Source: Candidatus Krumholzibacteriia bacterium
GTDB lineage: Bacteria > Krumholzibacteriota > Krumholzibacteriia > G020349025
NCBI GenBank assembly: GCA_035649275.1
Contig: DASRJW010000134.1
Span: 1 to 64,000, forward strand
Length of the DNA stretch: 64,000 nt
Direction: 5' to 3'
The notes beneath the pieces were generated by a model that saw nothing but the letters and a program-made list of their open reading frames with translations, made no database searches and was not told where the DNA came from. Position numbers and translations under genes: made by a program. Below, in pieces: positions 8,782-17,287 of the stretch; positions within the stretch are counted from its first letter, which is position 1, and each line of letters begins with the position of its first letter.

Positions 8782-9890
8782 TCCAGCTCCTTGCGGTAGT
8801 TGTGGACGGCAAGGGTCAGGCCCGCGAGGGCGAAGGCCACCATGAGCAGTGCGTCGTAGTAGAGCACGTGCATGCCCACGCCCTTGAGGAAGATGCCGCG
8901 GGTGACGGTGAGGAAGTAGCGGGCCGGGACCAGATAGGTCACGAGTTGCAGGGGCTTCGGCATCACCGCGATGGCGAACATGAAGCCCGAGAGCAGGAAG
9001 GCCGGCATGAAGGTGGCGAGCATGGCCAGCTGCGTGGCCAGGAGCTGCGAGCGAGCCACGGCAGAAATGAACATTCCCAGGCCCAGTGCCCCGGCCAGGA
9101 AGAAGAAGGAGAGCACCATGAGCAGCACGGGCTCGCCCCGGAAGGGCACGCGGAAGAGCAGGACGCCGAGCACCGAGACCATGACCACGTCGGTCAAGCC
9201 GATGGCGAGGTAGGGCAGGAGCTTGCCCAGCACCAGTTCGACCCGTGACACCGGTGTCGAGGCCAGCTGCTCCATCGTGCCCCGCTCCCACTCGCGGGCG
9301 ATGGTGAGCGACGTCAGCATGGCGGCGATGATCATCATGATCACCGCCACCAGACCGGGCACGATCATGTTGCGGCTCTTGAGCTCCTCGTTGAACCACA
9401 CCCGCGTCTCAGTACGGAGCGGCAGAACCTGCACGCGCGACGCCATTCGTCTGGCGAAGCTGGCCACGATGGCCTCGGTGTAGCCGAGCGCGATGGTAGC
9501 GGTGTTGGCGTCGCTGCCGTCCAGGTTGGCCTGGAGCTTCGCCGTCCGCCCGCCGTCCAGGTCGGCGGCGAAGTCCGGCGGCACCACGAGGACGAGCTGC
9601 GCCCGTCCGGCGCGGAGCAGCGCGTCGGTCTCCCGGGGTCGCTCCAAACGCGCCACGATGTCAAAATAACCCGAGCTCTGGAATTCGTCCACCAGCTCCC
9701 GGCTCCGAGCGGTGCCGTCCTGATCCAGGATGGCGAGAGCGATGTGGTTCACGTCCCAGGTGATGGCGTAGCCGAAGAGGAGCAGGAGGAGCACCGGCAG
9801 CAGGAAGGCGAGGATCAGGCTGCGCGGATCGCGCCGCAACTGCACGATCTCCTTCCGCGCCACCGCCAACAATCGCATCCGGTCCGGCAT
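8778..9890 (-). CDS. ABC-2 type exporter permease (YbhS/YbhR-like, proximal)
   Basis: A 370-residue ABC-2 permease, paralogous to the gene downstream. The N terminus AVARKEIVQLRRDPRSLIL leads into helix 1, with a periplasmic loop and five further helices. The coupling segment IAREWERGTMEQLASTPV is intact. The ATG at 9890 has a GAGGTG upstream and lies 10 nt after the stop of the second ATPase; the longer frame upstream is a shadow of that ATPase. It should act with the paralogue as a heterodimer, as in E. coli YbhS-YbhR. Confidence 0.9.
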   Translation of the reverse strand: MPDRMRLLAVARKEIVQLRRDPRSLILAFLLPVLLLLLFGYAITWDVNHIALAILDQDGTARSRELVDEFQSSGYFDIVARLERPRETDALLRAGRAQLVLVVPPDFAADLDGGRTAKLQANLDGSDANTATIALGYTEAIVASFARRMASRVQVLPLRTETRVWFNEELKSRNMIVPGLVAVIMMIIAAMLTSLTIAREWERGTMEQLASTPVSRVELVLGKLLPYLAIGLTDVVMVSVLGVLLFRVPFRGEPVLLMVLSFFFLAGALGLGMFISAVARSQLLATQLAMLATFMPAFLLSGFMFAIAVMPKPLQLVTYLVPARYFLTVTRGIFLKGVGMHVLYYDALLMVAFALAGLTLAVHNYRKELE

Positions 9891-9900
9891 ACGCTGCACC

Positions 9901-10860
9901 TCAGCCCACGATGGCGCCACCTTCGGCCCGCACCAGGGCGATGAAAACGTCCTCCAGCGAGGGAGCGACTGCGGAGATCTCGCGTAGCTCGATCCCCCGA
10001 GCCGCGAGGGCTGCCGGGATGGCCTGGTTCGCCACCTCTCGGTCGCTGACCTGCACATGCACGGTGCGGCCGAAGATCCCAGCGTCCACGACCCCTGGAA
10101 CATCCTGGAGGACCTGCGTCGCGGCGACGGCGTCAGCGACGCGGAGCTCCAGCAGCGGCTCCCGCAGCCGGTCGCGGACGCGCGAAGGCGAGTCCAGGGC
10201 GATCAGGCGGCCGCGATTCATGAGTGCGAGCCTGTGGCAATACTCGGCTTCGTCCATGGCGTGGGTACTCACCAGCACCGTACGCCCAGCGGCGGCCATT
10301 TCCTGGATGAGCTCCCAGAAGCGCCGGCGCGATAGCGGGTCGACCCCCGAGGTCGGTTCGTCGAGGAAGAGGAGGGGAGGCTCGTGCAGGACGGCGCAGC
10401 CGAGGGCGAGGCGCTGCTTCCAACCGAGGGGCAGCGAGCCCGTGAGTTGCCGCTTCTCGGCCGCGAGACCTGCCATCTCCAGCACCCAGTCGCGCCGCTC
10501 CGCCCGCTGCGCCCGCGGCACTCCATAGAGCCCGGCGAAGAACTCGATGTTCTCCTCTACGGTGAGATCACCATAGAGCGAGAAGAGCTGCGACATGTAG
10601 CCGATGCGGCGCTTGATCGCCTCCGCTTCCCGCAGTAGGTCGAGGCCGTCCACGCGGCCCTTCCCGGCGCTCGGACGCAACAGCCCCGCGAGCATCTTGA
10701 TCGTCGTGGTCTTGCCCGCGCCGTTGGGGCCGAGGAAGCCCATGATCTCGCCGCGCTCGACCGTGAAGGAGACGTGGTCCACCGCCGTGAAGGCACCGAA
10801 CCGCCGCGTCAGTTCTTCGACCTCGATGGCCTTTTCCCCGTTCACGCGGTCCCCGCTCAT
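9901..10860 (-). CDS. ABC exporter ATPase, C-terminal-half-of-YbhF type
   Basis: A 319-residue ABC ATPase with Walker A GPNGAGKTT, Walker B LLFLDEPTSGVDP and a C-terminal domain of about 90 residues typical of ABC-2 exporter ATPases. The signature loop is unusual: LPLGWKQ in place of LSGGQ. The second nucleotide-binding domain of YbhF-like proteins is known to carry such a variant, so this gene corresponds to that half and the next gene upstream to the first. The start overlaps the upstream ATPase stop by 4 nt. The pair probably makes an asymmetric ATPase with one canonical and one degenerate site. Confidence 0.9.
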   Translation of the reverse strand: MSGDRVNGEKAIEVEELTRRFGAFTAVDHVSFTVERGEIMGFLGPNGAGKTTTIKMLAGLLRPSAGKGRVDGLDLLREAEAIKRRIGYMSQLFSLYGDLTVEENIEFFAGLYGVPRAQRAERRDWVLEMAGLAAEKRQLTGSLPLGWKQRLALGCAVLHEPPLLFLDEPTSGVDPLSRRRFWELIQEMAAAGRTVLVSTHAMDEAEYCHRLALMNRGRLIALDSPSRVRDRLREPLLELRVADAVAATQVLQDVPGVVDAGIFGRTVHVQVSDREVANQAIPAALAARGIELREISAVAPSLEDVFIALVRAEGGAIVG

Positions 10861-11792
10861 GTCGTCACCACCGCAGTGATATGCTCGATGAAGGCGTCCT
10901 CCATGGATGGCTCGACCGGCCGCACCTCGAGGACGGCGAGACCGGCTGCCTCCAAGGCTTGCTGCAGCGCCTCGGCCCCGGCGCGGACCGGGTCCACGGT
11001 GACGTGCAGGGAATCGCCGAAGAGGACGACGCGCCGCACTCCGGAGACCGCCTGCAACACGCCGCGGCCGCGCCTCGCGTCATCGACGCGCACGCCATAG
11101 ACCGCACCGGCGAGCCGTGCTTGCACGCGCTCGGGCGAATCCAGCGCCACGATGCGGCCCTGGTGCAGCAACGCCACCCGGTCCATGCGCTCCGCTTCGT
11201 CCATGTACGAAGTGCTGACCACAACGGTCGTCCCTCGGCTCACCATCTCGTGGACAATGAGCCAGAGCTGCCGGCGCGACACCGGGTCGACGCCGAAGGT
11301 CGGCTCGTCCAGGAGCAACAGGCGCGGCTGGTGGATCAGGGCACAGGAAAGGCCGAGCTTCTGCTTCATGCCTCCGGAGAGTTGTCCCGCGAGGCGGCTC
11401 TGGAAGGGGCCGAGTCCGGAGAAAGCGAACAGGCGCTCGCGGCGCGCCGGACGCTCGGCTCGCGGTACGCGGTAGAGATCGGCGTAAAAATCCAGGTTCT
11501 CTCGCACGGTGAGATCGGCATAGAGACCGAAACGCTGCGACATGTAGGCGAGCTCTCGTTTGACCGCCTCTGGAGCGCGCACGACGCTGTGGCCGAGAAT
11601 CAAGGCGTCACCGGCCGTGGGCCGGAGCACCGCGGCCAGCAAGCGGAGCGTCGTCGTCTTGCCAGCGCCATCGGGACCGACGAGGCCGAAGAGCTCCCCG
11701 GGCGCCACGGTGAAGCTGAGAGCATCTACGGCGACGCGCTCGCCGAAGCGCCGGGTCAGCTCGAGCACTTGGACGGCGCTCTCGCCGCTCAT
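10857..11792 (-). CDS. ABC exporter ATPase, N-terminal-half-of-YbhF type
   Basis: A 311-residue ABC ATPase with Walker A GPDGAGKTT, a canonical signature LSGGMKQ, Walker B LLLLDEPTFGVDP and the ABC-2-type C-terminal domain. In E. coli YbhF two such domains are fused in one chain; here they are separate genes overlapping by 4 nt. The start also overlaps the stop of the HlyD gene by 4 nt. It supplies the consensus ATP site for the downstream permease pair. Confidence 0.9.
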   Translation of the reverse strand: MSGESAVQVLELTRRFGERVAVDALSFTVAPGELFGLVGPDGAGKTTTLRLLAAVLRPTAGDALILGHSVVRAPEAVKRELAYMSQRFGLYADLTVRENLDFYADLYRVPRAERPARRERLFAFSGLGPFQSRLAGQLSGGMKQKLGLSCALIHQPRLLLLDEPTFGVDPVSRRQLWLIVHEMVSRGTTVVVSTSYMDEAERMDRVALLHQGRIVALDSPERVQARLAGAVYGVRVDDARRGRGVLQAVSGVRRVVLFGDSLHVTVDPVRAGAEALQQALEAAGLAVLEVRPVEPSMEDAFIEHITAVVTT

Positions 11793-12778
11793 GGCGCCAT
11801 CTCCAGTCGCACGTCCACCGGCATGCCCGGCTTGAGATCGGAGCGCGGGTCTTCCAGGATGCGCACCTTCACCGCGTACACGAGCTTCACCCGTTCCTCC
11901 GTGGTCTGCACGGATTTAGGCGTGAACTCGGCTTCGCTGGCGATGAAGCTCACCTCGCCGCGATAGTCCTTGCCGGGGTAGGTGTCGCAGGTGATGAAGG
12001 CCGGGGCGCCCAAGCGCACCGCGGCCAGACGGTGCTCAGGGACGTAAATGCGCACCCAGCGATCGCCCCGATTCAGGACGGTGAGGATCGGCGTCCCGGC
12101 GGCGACGATCTCGCCCGGTTCGTGGTGGCGCACGCTGACGACGCCGGCGAAGGGCGCCCGGACCACCATGTGCTCCAGCATGGCGTCGATGACGCGGAGC
12201 GCCGCTTCGGCCTGCGCGAGCTGCGCCCGCTGCGCCGCGATCTTCTCTCGCCGCGGCCCGCTTCGCACCAGCTGCCAGTGTTGCTCCGCCTGTTGCTCCA
12301 GGCTGCGGGCCACGTCGAGAGCCAGCGCTGCCTTGTCCAGCGACTCCTGGCTCACCGCGCCGCCCTCGCGCAAGCGCCGCGTGCGCTCCAGGTCCCGCTC
12401 TGCATCCTCCCGGCGCTGCGCCGCCTCGGTCCGCGCCGCCTCTGCTTGCGTGATCTCCTCGCTGCGCGACCCCCGTTCCAGCTCGCTGAGGACGGCACGG
12501 TTGGCCTCGATCTCCGCCTGCGCCTGCTCGTGCCGCGCTTGCATCTCGGCGCGATCGAGACGGCCCAGTTCGTCCCCGACACCGACCGCGTCGCCCTCCC
12601 GCGCTCCCACGGTCTCGATACGTCCGGCGGTTTGGAACCCCAACTGCGCTTCCGTGGCCTCCACAGTTCCCGAAGCGACGAAGGAGCCTTGAGGCGATCT
12701 GTCGCGCGAAAGCACTGCGTACGTGCCGATGCCGAGGACGAGGACGACAGGAGCCAACATGCGTTTCTTCGGCTTCAT
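11789..12778 (-). CDS. HlyD-family periplasmic adaptor (YbhG-like)
   Basis: A 329-residue membrane-fusion protein. One signal-anchor helix near residues 6-20 (VVLVLGIGTYAVL) is followed by the first lipoyl half (GFQTAGRIETVGAREGDAV), a long helical hairpin (about 70-185), the second lipoyl half (RAPFAGVVSVRHHEPGEIV) and a beta-barrel domain. I start at the ATG at 12778: it overlaps the tolC-like stop as ATGA and has GGAG 8-9 nt upstream. A GTG 30 nt further up is possible but less likely. It would bridge the ABC-2 permeases to the TolC-family protein of the same operon. Confidence 0.88.
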   Translation of the reverse strand: MKPKKRMLAPVVLVLGIGTYAVLSRDRSPQGSFVASGTVEATEAQLGFQTAGRIETVGAREGDAVGVGDELGRLDRAEMQARHEQAQAEIEANRAVLSELERGSRSEEITQAEAARTEAAQRREDAERDLERTRRLREGGAVSQESLDKAALALDVARSLEQQAEQHWQLVRSGPRREKIAAQRAQLAQAEAALRVIDAMLEHMVVRAPFAGVVSVRHHEPGEIVAAGTPILTVLNRGDRWVRIYVPEHRLAAVRLGAPAFITCDTYPGKDYRGEVSFIASEAEFTPKSVQTTEERVKLVYAVKVRILEDPRSDLKPGMPVDVRLEMAP

Positions 12779-14157
12779 GGGCGGTTCTCCAGGTTGCGGC
12801 GTAGCCACTCCAGGTCGAGCTGGCCGCTGTGCAGGGCGAGCTCACTACGCGCGGCGATCTCGCGGTGACGCGAGTCGATGAGACGGGCTTGTGCATCGAG
12901 GAGGTCCGCTTCGGCATCGAGGTAATCCACCTGCGTTCCCGTCCCCGTCTCCAGAGTGAGCTTGCGGATGCGGACCACCTCGGCGAAGCGACGTACGGCG
13001 ATGTCCAGGCTGGCACCACGGGCGCGAGCTTCCTCGACGTCGCTCCGCGCCTGGTCGAGGCCGCGGTCGATTTCGAGGGCCGCGGTCTCGGCGTCCGCGC
13101 TGGTGGCCTGCGCTTCGGCCCCAGCCGCGGCGATGGCCGCCCGCCGGGCACCGCCGGTGAACAGGGGATAGACGAGCTGCACACCGGCGCTCCACTCCAG
13201 GGCGTCGTTGCCTCCGTCGTCGTTCCAGTAATTCTCGCGCGCGAAGATTCCGAGTTCCGGCCAGCGTTCGCCCCGGGCTGCGGCGGCCGCGGCCTCGGAC
13301 GCTGCCGCGGCAGCGCGCGCCTGTTGCAGGCGCGGGTTGCGTGCCTCGGCAGCGGCGGAGAGAGAGTCCGCCGGCGCCAGGATGGAATCGGCGAGCACGA
13401 CGGGGACGAGCTCGCTCGCGCGGGTGGCTTCGGCCGGCACGTCGAGCAGGCGAGCCAGCTCTTGCTCGGCCAAGGCGAGCACCGCCACGCGCTCCACTCG
13501 GTCCGCTTCTGCCCGTTGTACCTCGGCATCTGCCTGCAGGCGATCCACCTCGGCCGCCCGGCCGGTAGCCAGCAGGTGTTCCACTCGGGTGCGCTCGGCA
13601 CGCAATGCTTCGAGGCGGCGGTCGTGCGCTGCCAGCAGCTCGCGACGGCCCAGCACCTGCAGGTAGGAGAGGACGACGTTCTGGAGCATTTCCTGGGCCG
13701 TGGCGCCGGCGCTGGCGCCAGCAGCGCCGGCTCGGGCGCGCGCCTCGCGCACGCGCCCGCTGCGCGCGCCGTCGAAGACGGTGTACCCGAGCTCCAGCGT
13801 GGCGTGATAGAGCGTGCGCGCGAAGGGCGGGACCAGGCTCGGCGTGAAGCCGTGGATCGGATAGACGAGCATTGGCTCCTCGTAACGCGTCGCTGTACCG
13901 GACAGAGCTAGACTCGGAAACCAGTCGGCTTTGGCTACGCCGATCGCCTTCTGCGCCTGGTCGCGTCGCGCCGCCGCCGCCTGCACCGACGGGTACTGTG
14001 CCAGGGCCCGCTCCGCTGCGGCGTGCAGGGTGAGGGGTTCCGCCATCCCGCGGTCGGTCACGGCAAGTACCGCTGCCGTTGCGAAACCAAGCATTGCAGC
14101 CGTTCGCCGTCGCACCGCCCCGGACCTTCCGTTGCGGTCTCGCCTCGCAGGCGTCAT
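12775..14157 (-). CDS. TolC-family outer-membrane efflux protein
   Basis: A 460-residue outer-membrane factor. A basic N terminus and a hydrophobic stretch (residues 20-33, signal peptide) precede two tandem repeats of long alpha-helical coiled coil separated by short beta segments, the TolC pattern. It should trimerise to form the exit duct for the HlyD/ABC-2 exporter of the same operon. The start overlaps the tetR stop by ATGA and its own stop overlaps the HlyD start the same way, so the whole operon is translationally coupled. This is one of two TolC-family genes in the window; the other is at 46970. Confidence 0.88.
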   Translation of the reverse strand: MTPARRDRNGRSGAVRRRTAAMLGFATAAVLAVTDRGMAEPLTLHAAAERALAQYPSVQAAAARRDQAQKAIGVAKADWFPSLALSGTATRYEEPMLVYPIHGFTPSLVPPFARTLYHATLELGYTVFDGARSGRVREARARAGAAGASAGATAQEMLQNVVLSYLQVLGRRELLAAHDRRLEALRAERTRVEHLLATGRAAEVDRLQADAEVQRAEADRVERVAVLALAEQELARLLDVPAEATRASELVPVVLADSILAPADSLSAAAEARNPRLQQARAAAAASEAAAAAARGERWPELGIFARENYWNDDGGNDALEWSAGVQLVYPLFTGGARRAAIAAAGAEAQATSADAETAALEIDRGLDQARSDVEEARARGASLDIAVRRFAEVVRIRKLTLETGTGTQVDYLDAEADLLDAQARLIDSRHREIAARSELALHSGQLDLEWLRRNLENRP

Positions 14158-14765
14158 CGCTCTTCTCCCTTCGCCGGGGAACTCAGGGCGCGCCGCACGA
14201 AACGCACCACGTCGTCCACCAGTTGCGCCCGCACCGTCGAATCTTGCAGACCGAGCCCCAAGACCTCGCGCAGCGGCCGTTGCGCCAGTGCCGTGTAGAT
14301 CGGCTGCGACACGATGCCAATGGCCAGGTGTCGCACGTCGCCGCTCACGATGGATCCGTCGCGCTGTCCCTCCTCGAGGCAGCCGCGCAGAGCGACAAAG
14401 ACGCTCCCCATGACCGCACGGACGGGGAGCGGAATAGGACGCTCCAGGGCCAGTTCGCGCAGGATGAGCGCCGGCATGTCGGGGTGCTCCGCCAGGTGTT
14501 CGAAAAAAGCCCGGATGATCTGCTCGATGCGCTGGAGCGGCGAGCCCTGCGTGGCAGCGGCGTGCTCGATACGCTCCCGCAGCGGCTGCGTCGCCTGTTG
14601 CAGGACCTCGAGGTACAGTTTCTGTTTCGACTCGAAGTAATACGTGACCGCGCCCAGGTTGGCCCTGGCCGCGCGGGTGATGTTCCGCACCGAGGCGGCA
14701 TCGTAACCATGACGGGCGAACTGGCGTCGAGCCGCTTGGAGCACCTGCCGGCGTGTCTCATTCAT
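14154..14765 (-). CDS. TetR-family repressor, CecR-like
   Basis: A 203-residue regulator. The helix-turn-helix domain fills residues 4-48 (TRRQVLQAARRQFARHG, then NLGAVTYYFESKQKLY). The ligand-binding C-terminal domain resembles the CecR/YbhH group, which also sits upstream of ybhGFSR in E. coli. It is the first gene of the exporter operon and overlaps tolC by 4 nt. The helix-turn-helix begins at the fourth residue, so the start cannot be much further downstream. No Shine-Dalgarno precedes it and the -10 element is only 8 nt away, which suggests a leaderless mRNA. It probably represses its own operon through the palindrome covering the start codon. Confidence 0.9.
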   Translation of the reverse strand: MNETRRQVLQAARRQFARHGYDAASVRNITRAARANLGAVTYYFESKQKLYLEVLQQATQPLRERIEHAAATQGSPLQRIEQIIRAFFEHLAEHPDMPALILRELALERPIPLPVRAVMGSVFVALRGCLEEGQRDGSIVSGDVRHLAIGIVSQPIYTALAQRPLREVLGLGLQDSTVRAQLVDDVVRFVRRALSSPAKGEER

Positions 14766-14802
14766 ACGTTTGTATGATATGGCAGCCCACGGGACGCGTC
14801 AA
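14762..14802 (-). promoter_or_regulatory. Promoter and candidate TetR operator of the efflux operon
   Basis: On the minus strand, TTGACG (14797-14802) and TATCAT (14774-14779) are separated by exactly 17 nt, a near-consensus sigma70 promoter. A perfect inverted repeat TCATAC-N4-GTATGA at 14762-14777 overlaps the end of the -10 and the start codon of tetR. It is the natural candidate for the repressor's own binding site. The expected transcription start, about 7 nt after the -10, falls 1-2 nt from the ATG. Confidence 0.75.
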
Positions 14803-14885
14803 GGGGGCGGCGCAGGCTAGGCCATCGGGTCGACCGGACCCAAGACCCCGGCCAGGCCGCCTCGATGCGGTTCAGCAGACGTTCT

Positions 14886-14914
14886 TTGACTCCGGGTGGA
14901 AGGCTCCCTATTTT
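14886..14914 (+). promoter_or_regulatory. Promoter of the NHL-repeat gene
   Basis: TTGACT at 14886-14891 and TATTTT at 14909-14914 are spaced by 17 nt. They lie 22 nt before the ATG at 14937, leaving room for a short leader with the GGAAGGGG ribosome-binding site. It fires away from the tetR promoter. Confidence 0.65.
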
Positions 14915-14936
14915 TTCCGCCGGAAGGGGATGGAGA

Positions 14937-15818
14937 ATGCGTTCTGCATTGGTTCCGTGGATCTTGACCCTCGGTGTGAGCAGCGTCTTCGCACAGGGTT
15001 TTCCGGCACCTCCCTACCTCAGGCACTGGGGAGGGCCGGGCAGCTTGCCGGGGCAGTTTTTCGAACCGGCGGATCTGGCTGTCGCTGGCGACGGAACGGT
15101 CTACGTCGTCGACCGCGGCAACCATCGCATCCAGCGCTTTACCGCCGAGGGGGCGTTTCTCCTCGAGTGGAGCCAGAGCACCGAACAGTCGTCATTCAAT
15201 AACCCGACGGGGATCGACATCGATGCCTCGGGGAATGTCTACGTGGCGGATACCTCGATCCACCTCTTCACCGCCAGCGGAGCGTACACCCGGACGATCC
15301 GTGGGCCGACCTACCGCGTCGCCGTAGATGATGGGGAGGTCTATGGGGCCGTCTACGACAGTGTCTTCGTGGAGACTCCCACGGGTCAGGTTCTGCGCGG
15401 GTGGACGATCCCCGAGGCATCCATGGGCAATCTCCACGCTGTCTGCCTGTTTGCGGACGGACGCCTGGCGGTGACCTGGCCGATCATGGACCGTATCTTC
15501 GTCATGGAACGCCATGGCAGCCAGCAAACGTCCTGGGGCGGCAACTTCGGCGTCCTGAACTCACTGGCAAGCGACGGGAAGCTGGTGTACGTAGCCGACC
15601 TCGGGCGCAGCGAGATCGTCGTTCTGACACTCGAGGGTACGGAGATCGGCAGCTTCCCGGTGACGGTGCCACAGCTCGGCGCCCTCCGTCCCGTCTCCAT
15701 CGCTTTCAGTGACCAAGGCGAACTCTACGTCGTCGCGGATTCGTATGTCGTCGTGTACGCCGCGCCTACGGCGGTGGAATCGACGACCTGGTCGAAGATC
15801 AAGTCACTCTTCCGGTGA
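14937..15818 (+). CDS. Secreted NHL/beta-propeller repeat protein
   Basis: A 293-residue exported protein. A signal peptide covers residues 1-20 (MRSALVPWILTLGVSSVFAQ). Propeller blades follow with the NHL pattern, for example FFEPADLAVAGDGTVYVVDRGNHRIQRF and GIDIDASGNVYVADTS, each about 40-45 residues; later blades are degenerate. I start at 14937, where GGAAGGGG lies about 8 nt upstream and the signal peptide begins; the frame is open 24 codons further up but lacks a better start. There is no enzyme motif; such propellers usually bind ligands or protein partners outside the cell. Promoter at 14886-14914. Monocistronic; it converges on the dipeptidase. Confidence 0.75.
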   Translation: MRSALVPWILTLGVSSVFAQGFPAPPYLRHWGGPGSLPGQFFEPADLAVAGDGTVYVVDRGNHRIQRFTAEGAFLLEWSQSTEQSSFNNPTGIDIDASGNVYVADTSIHLFTASGAYTRTIRGPTYRVAVDDGEVYGAVYDSVFVETPTGQVLRGWTIPEASMGNLHAVCLFADGRLAVTWPIMDRIFVMERHGSQQTSWGGNFGVLNSLASDGKLVYVADLGRSEIVVLTLEGTEIGSFPVTVPQLGALRPVSIAFSDQGELYVVADSYVVVYAAPTAVESTTWSKIKSLFR

Positions 15819-15906
15819 CCGAGACTCTCGAGGAAGCCCTGAAGCTGAGACGTGCAGCCGCCGCTGGAAGCAGCAGGCGGTGCACTTCCTGACCGCCAGG
15901 ACCGAG

Positions 15907-17175
15907 CTAGTGTAAGGAGATGGCGGCAGTCGAATCGAAAAGCGCCTCGGCAGGTGTCCGGGCGCGCAGCTCCGTCGCCACTTCCTCGGCCCGCTCCAGG
16001 ACGCGGAGCAGGTTGAGCCCGGCGAGACGCTGCACGTCGCGGTCGGACCAGCCGCGGCGCAGGAGCTCGGCCAGCAAGGCGGGGAACTTGGACACATCTT
16101 CCAAGCCCAGCGTCCTGCCACGCATGCCGTCGAAATCGGAGCCCAGGCCCACGTGGTCGATGCCGGCAACGCGCACGACATGCTCGATGTGGTCGGCCAC
16201 CTGCTGCAGAGTCGCCTGTGGTGCCGGGTGCTCGGCGCGCCAGTGCTCCAGATGCTCCTGCACCAGCGCCGTCTGTCCAGGGAGCCGGATGCCGAGCCGG
16301 GCCTTCTCGGCTTCTTCCTCCGCATCCCAGGCCATGACCTCGGCGGAGACGAACCGCGGCACGAAGGTCACCATGACCACGCCGCCGTTCGACGGCAGCC
16401 GGCGCAGCACGTCGTCGGGCACGTTGCGCAGGTGTTCCGTCAGCGCCCTGGTGGAGGAGTGGGAGAAGATCACCGGCGCGGCGCTCACGTCGAGAGCGTC
16501 GTGCATCGTCGCAGCCGAGACGTGCGAAAGGTCCACCAGCATGCCGAGACGGTTCATCTCGCGGACGATCTCGACGCCGAAGGGCGACAGACCATCCCGC
16601 GCCGGCTTGTCGCTGCAGGCGTCCGCCCAGGCGGTGTCTTTGTTGTGCGTCAGGGTCATGTAGCGGGCGCCGACGGCGTGCAGCTGGCGCAGCACCCCCA
16701 GGGAATTGGCGACGCTGTGCCCACCCTCCACACCGATGAGGCAGGCGATGTGTCCGCGCTTGTGGCAGCGCCGCACGTCCGCGGCGCCGCGGGCGAGCTC
16801 GAGATCCTCGGGATAGCGCTGCACCAGCCGGTGCACGAGATCGATCTGCTCGAGCACCTCCACCACGGCCTGGGCGGGCGCCTGCTCGGCGGGCACGTAG
16901 ACAGACCAGAACTGCGCCCCCACGCCGCCGCGTCGCAGGCGTAGCAGGTCGGTTTGCAAGGTCTCCTGCGCCGCCGTGTCCTTGCCCACATCGAGCCGTG
17001 CCAGCTGTCCCTGCACCTTCTGGCGCAGTCGCCACGGCAGGTCGTTGTGCCCGTCCACCAGGGGCACGGAGCGGAGCAGCTGGCGCGCGCGCGCCTCCAG
17101 GTCCTCGGCCCCGGCGCTTCGCGTGATCAGCGTCACCAGGGCGAATAAACCGAGCATGACGAGGACATGACGCAT
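15907..17175 (-). CDS. Membrane dipeptidase (peptidase family M19), exported
   Basis: A 422-residue zinc dipeptidase with a signal peptide at residues 1-22 (LVMLGLFALVTLITRSAGA). Metal ligands of the M19 family are all visible: the DGHND motif, the bridging glutamate in GVEGGH, the histidines in DLSHVS and FSHSS, and the aspartate in GLGSDFDG. The enzyme should cleave dipeptides, including D- and beta-lactam-like ones, in the periplasm. The length is normal. It stands alone between the NHL gene and the L,D-transpeptidase cluster, so a role in recycling wall peptides is possible but not shown. Confidence 0.92.
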   Translation of the reverse strand: MRHVLVMLGLFALVTLITRSAGAEDLEARARQLLRSVPLVDGHNDLPWRLRQKVQGQLARLDVGKDTAAQETLQTDLLRLRRGGVGAQFWSVYVPAEQAPAQAVVEVLEQIDLVHRLVQRYPEDLELARGAADVRRCHKRGHIACLIGVEGGHSVANSLGVLRQLHAVGARYMTLTHNKDTAWADACSDKPARDGLSPFGVEIVREMNRLGMLVDLSHVSAATMHDALDVSAAPVIFSHSSTRALTEHLRNVPDDVLRRLPSNGGVVMVTFVPRFVSAEVMAWDAEEEAEKARLGIRLPGQTALVQEHLEHWRAEHPAPQATLQQVADHIEHVVRVAGIDHVGLGSDFDGMRGRTLGLEDVSKFPALLAELLRRGWSDRDVQRLAGLNLLRVLERAEEVATELRARTPAEALFDSTAAISLH

Positions 17176-17287
17176 CGGGGGCCTCCGAGCGCAGGGTGGT
17201 GCGATTCGAGAATCGCGCCGAGTCTACTCGATCCACGGCGGAGCGCGAGGGAGCTGGTGGGCGACGACGGGGGAGAGAGCCGCCGCG

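Noticed and set aside
15819-15906. Bidirectional terminator between the NHL gene and the dipeptidase
   Set aside because: Only a 6-bp stem (GGCGGT with ACCGCC) and no T-run on either strand.
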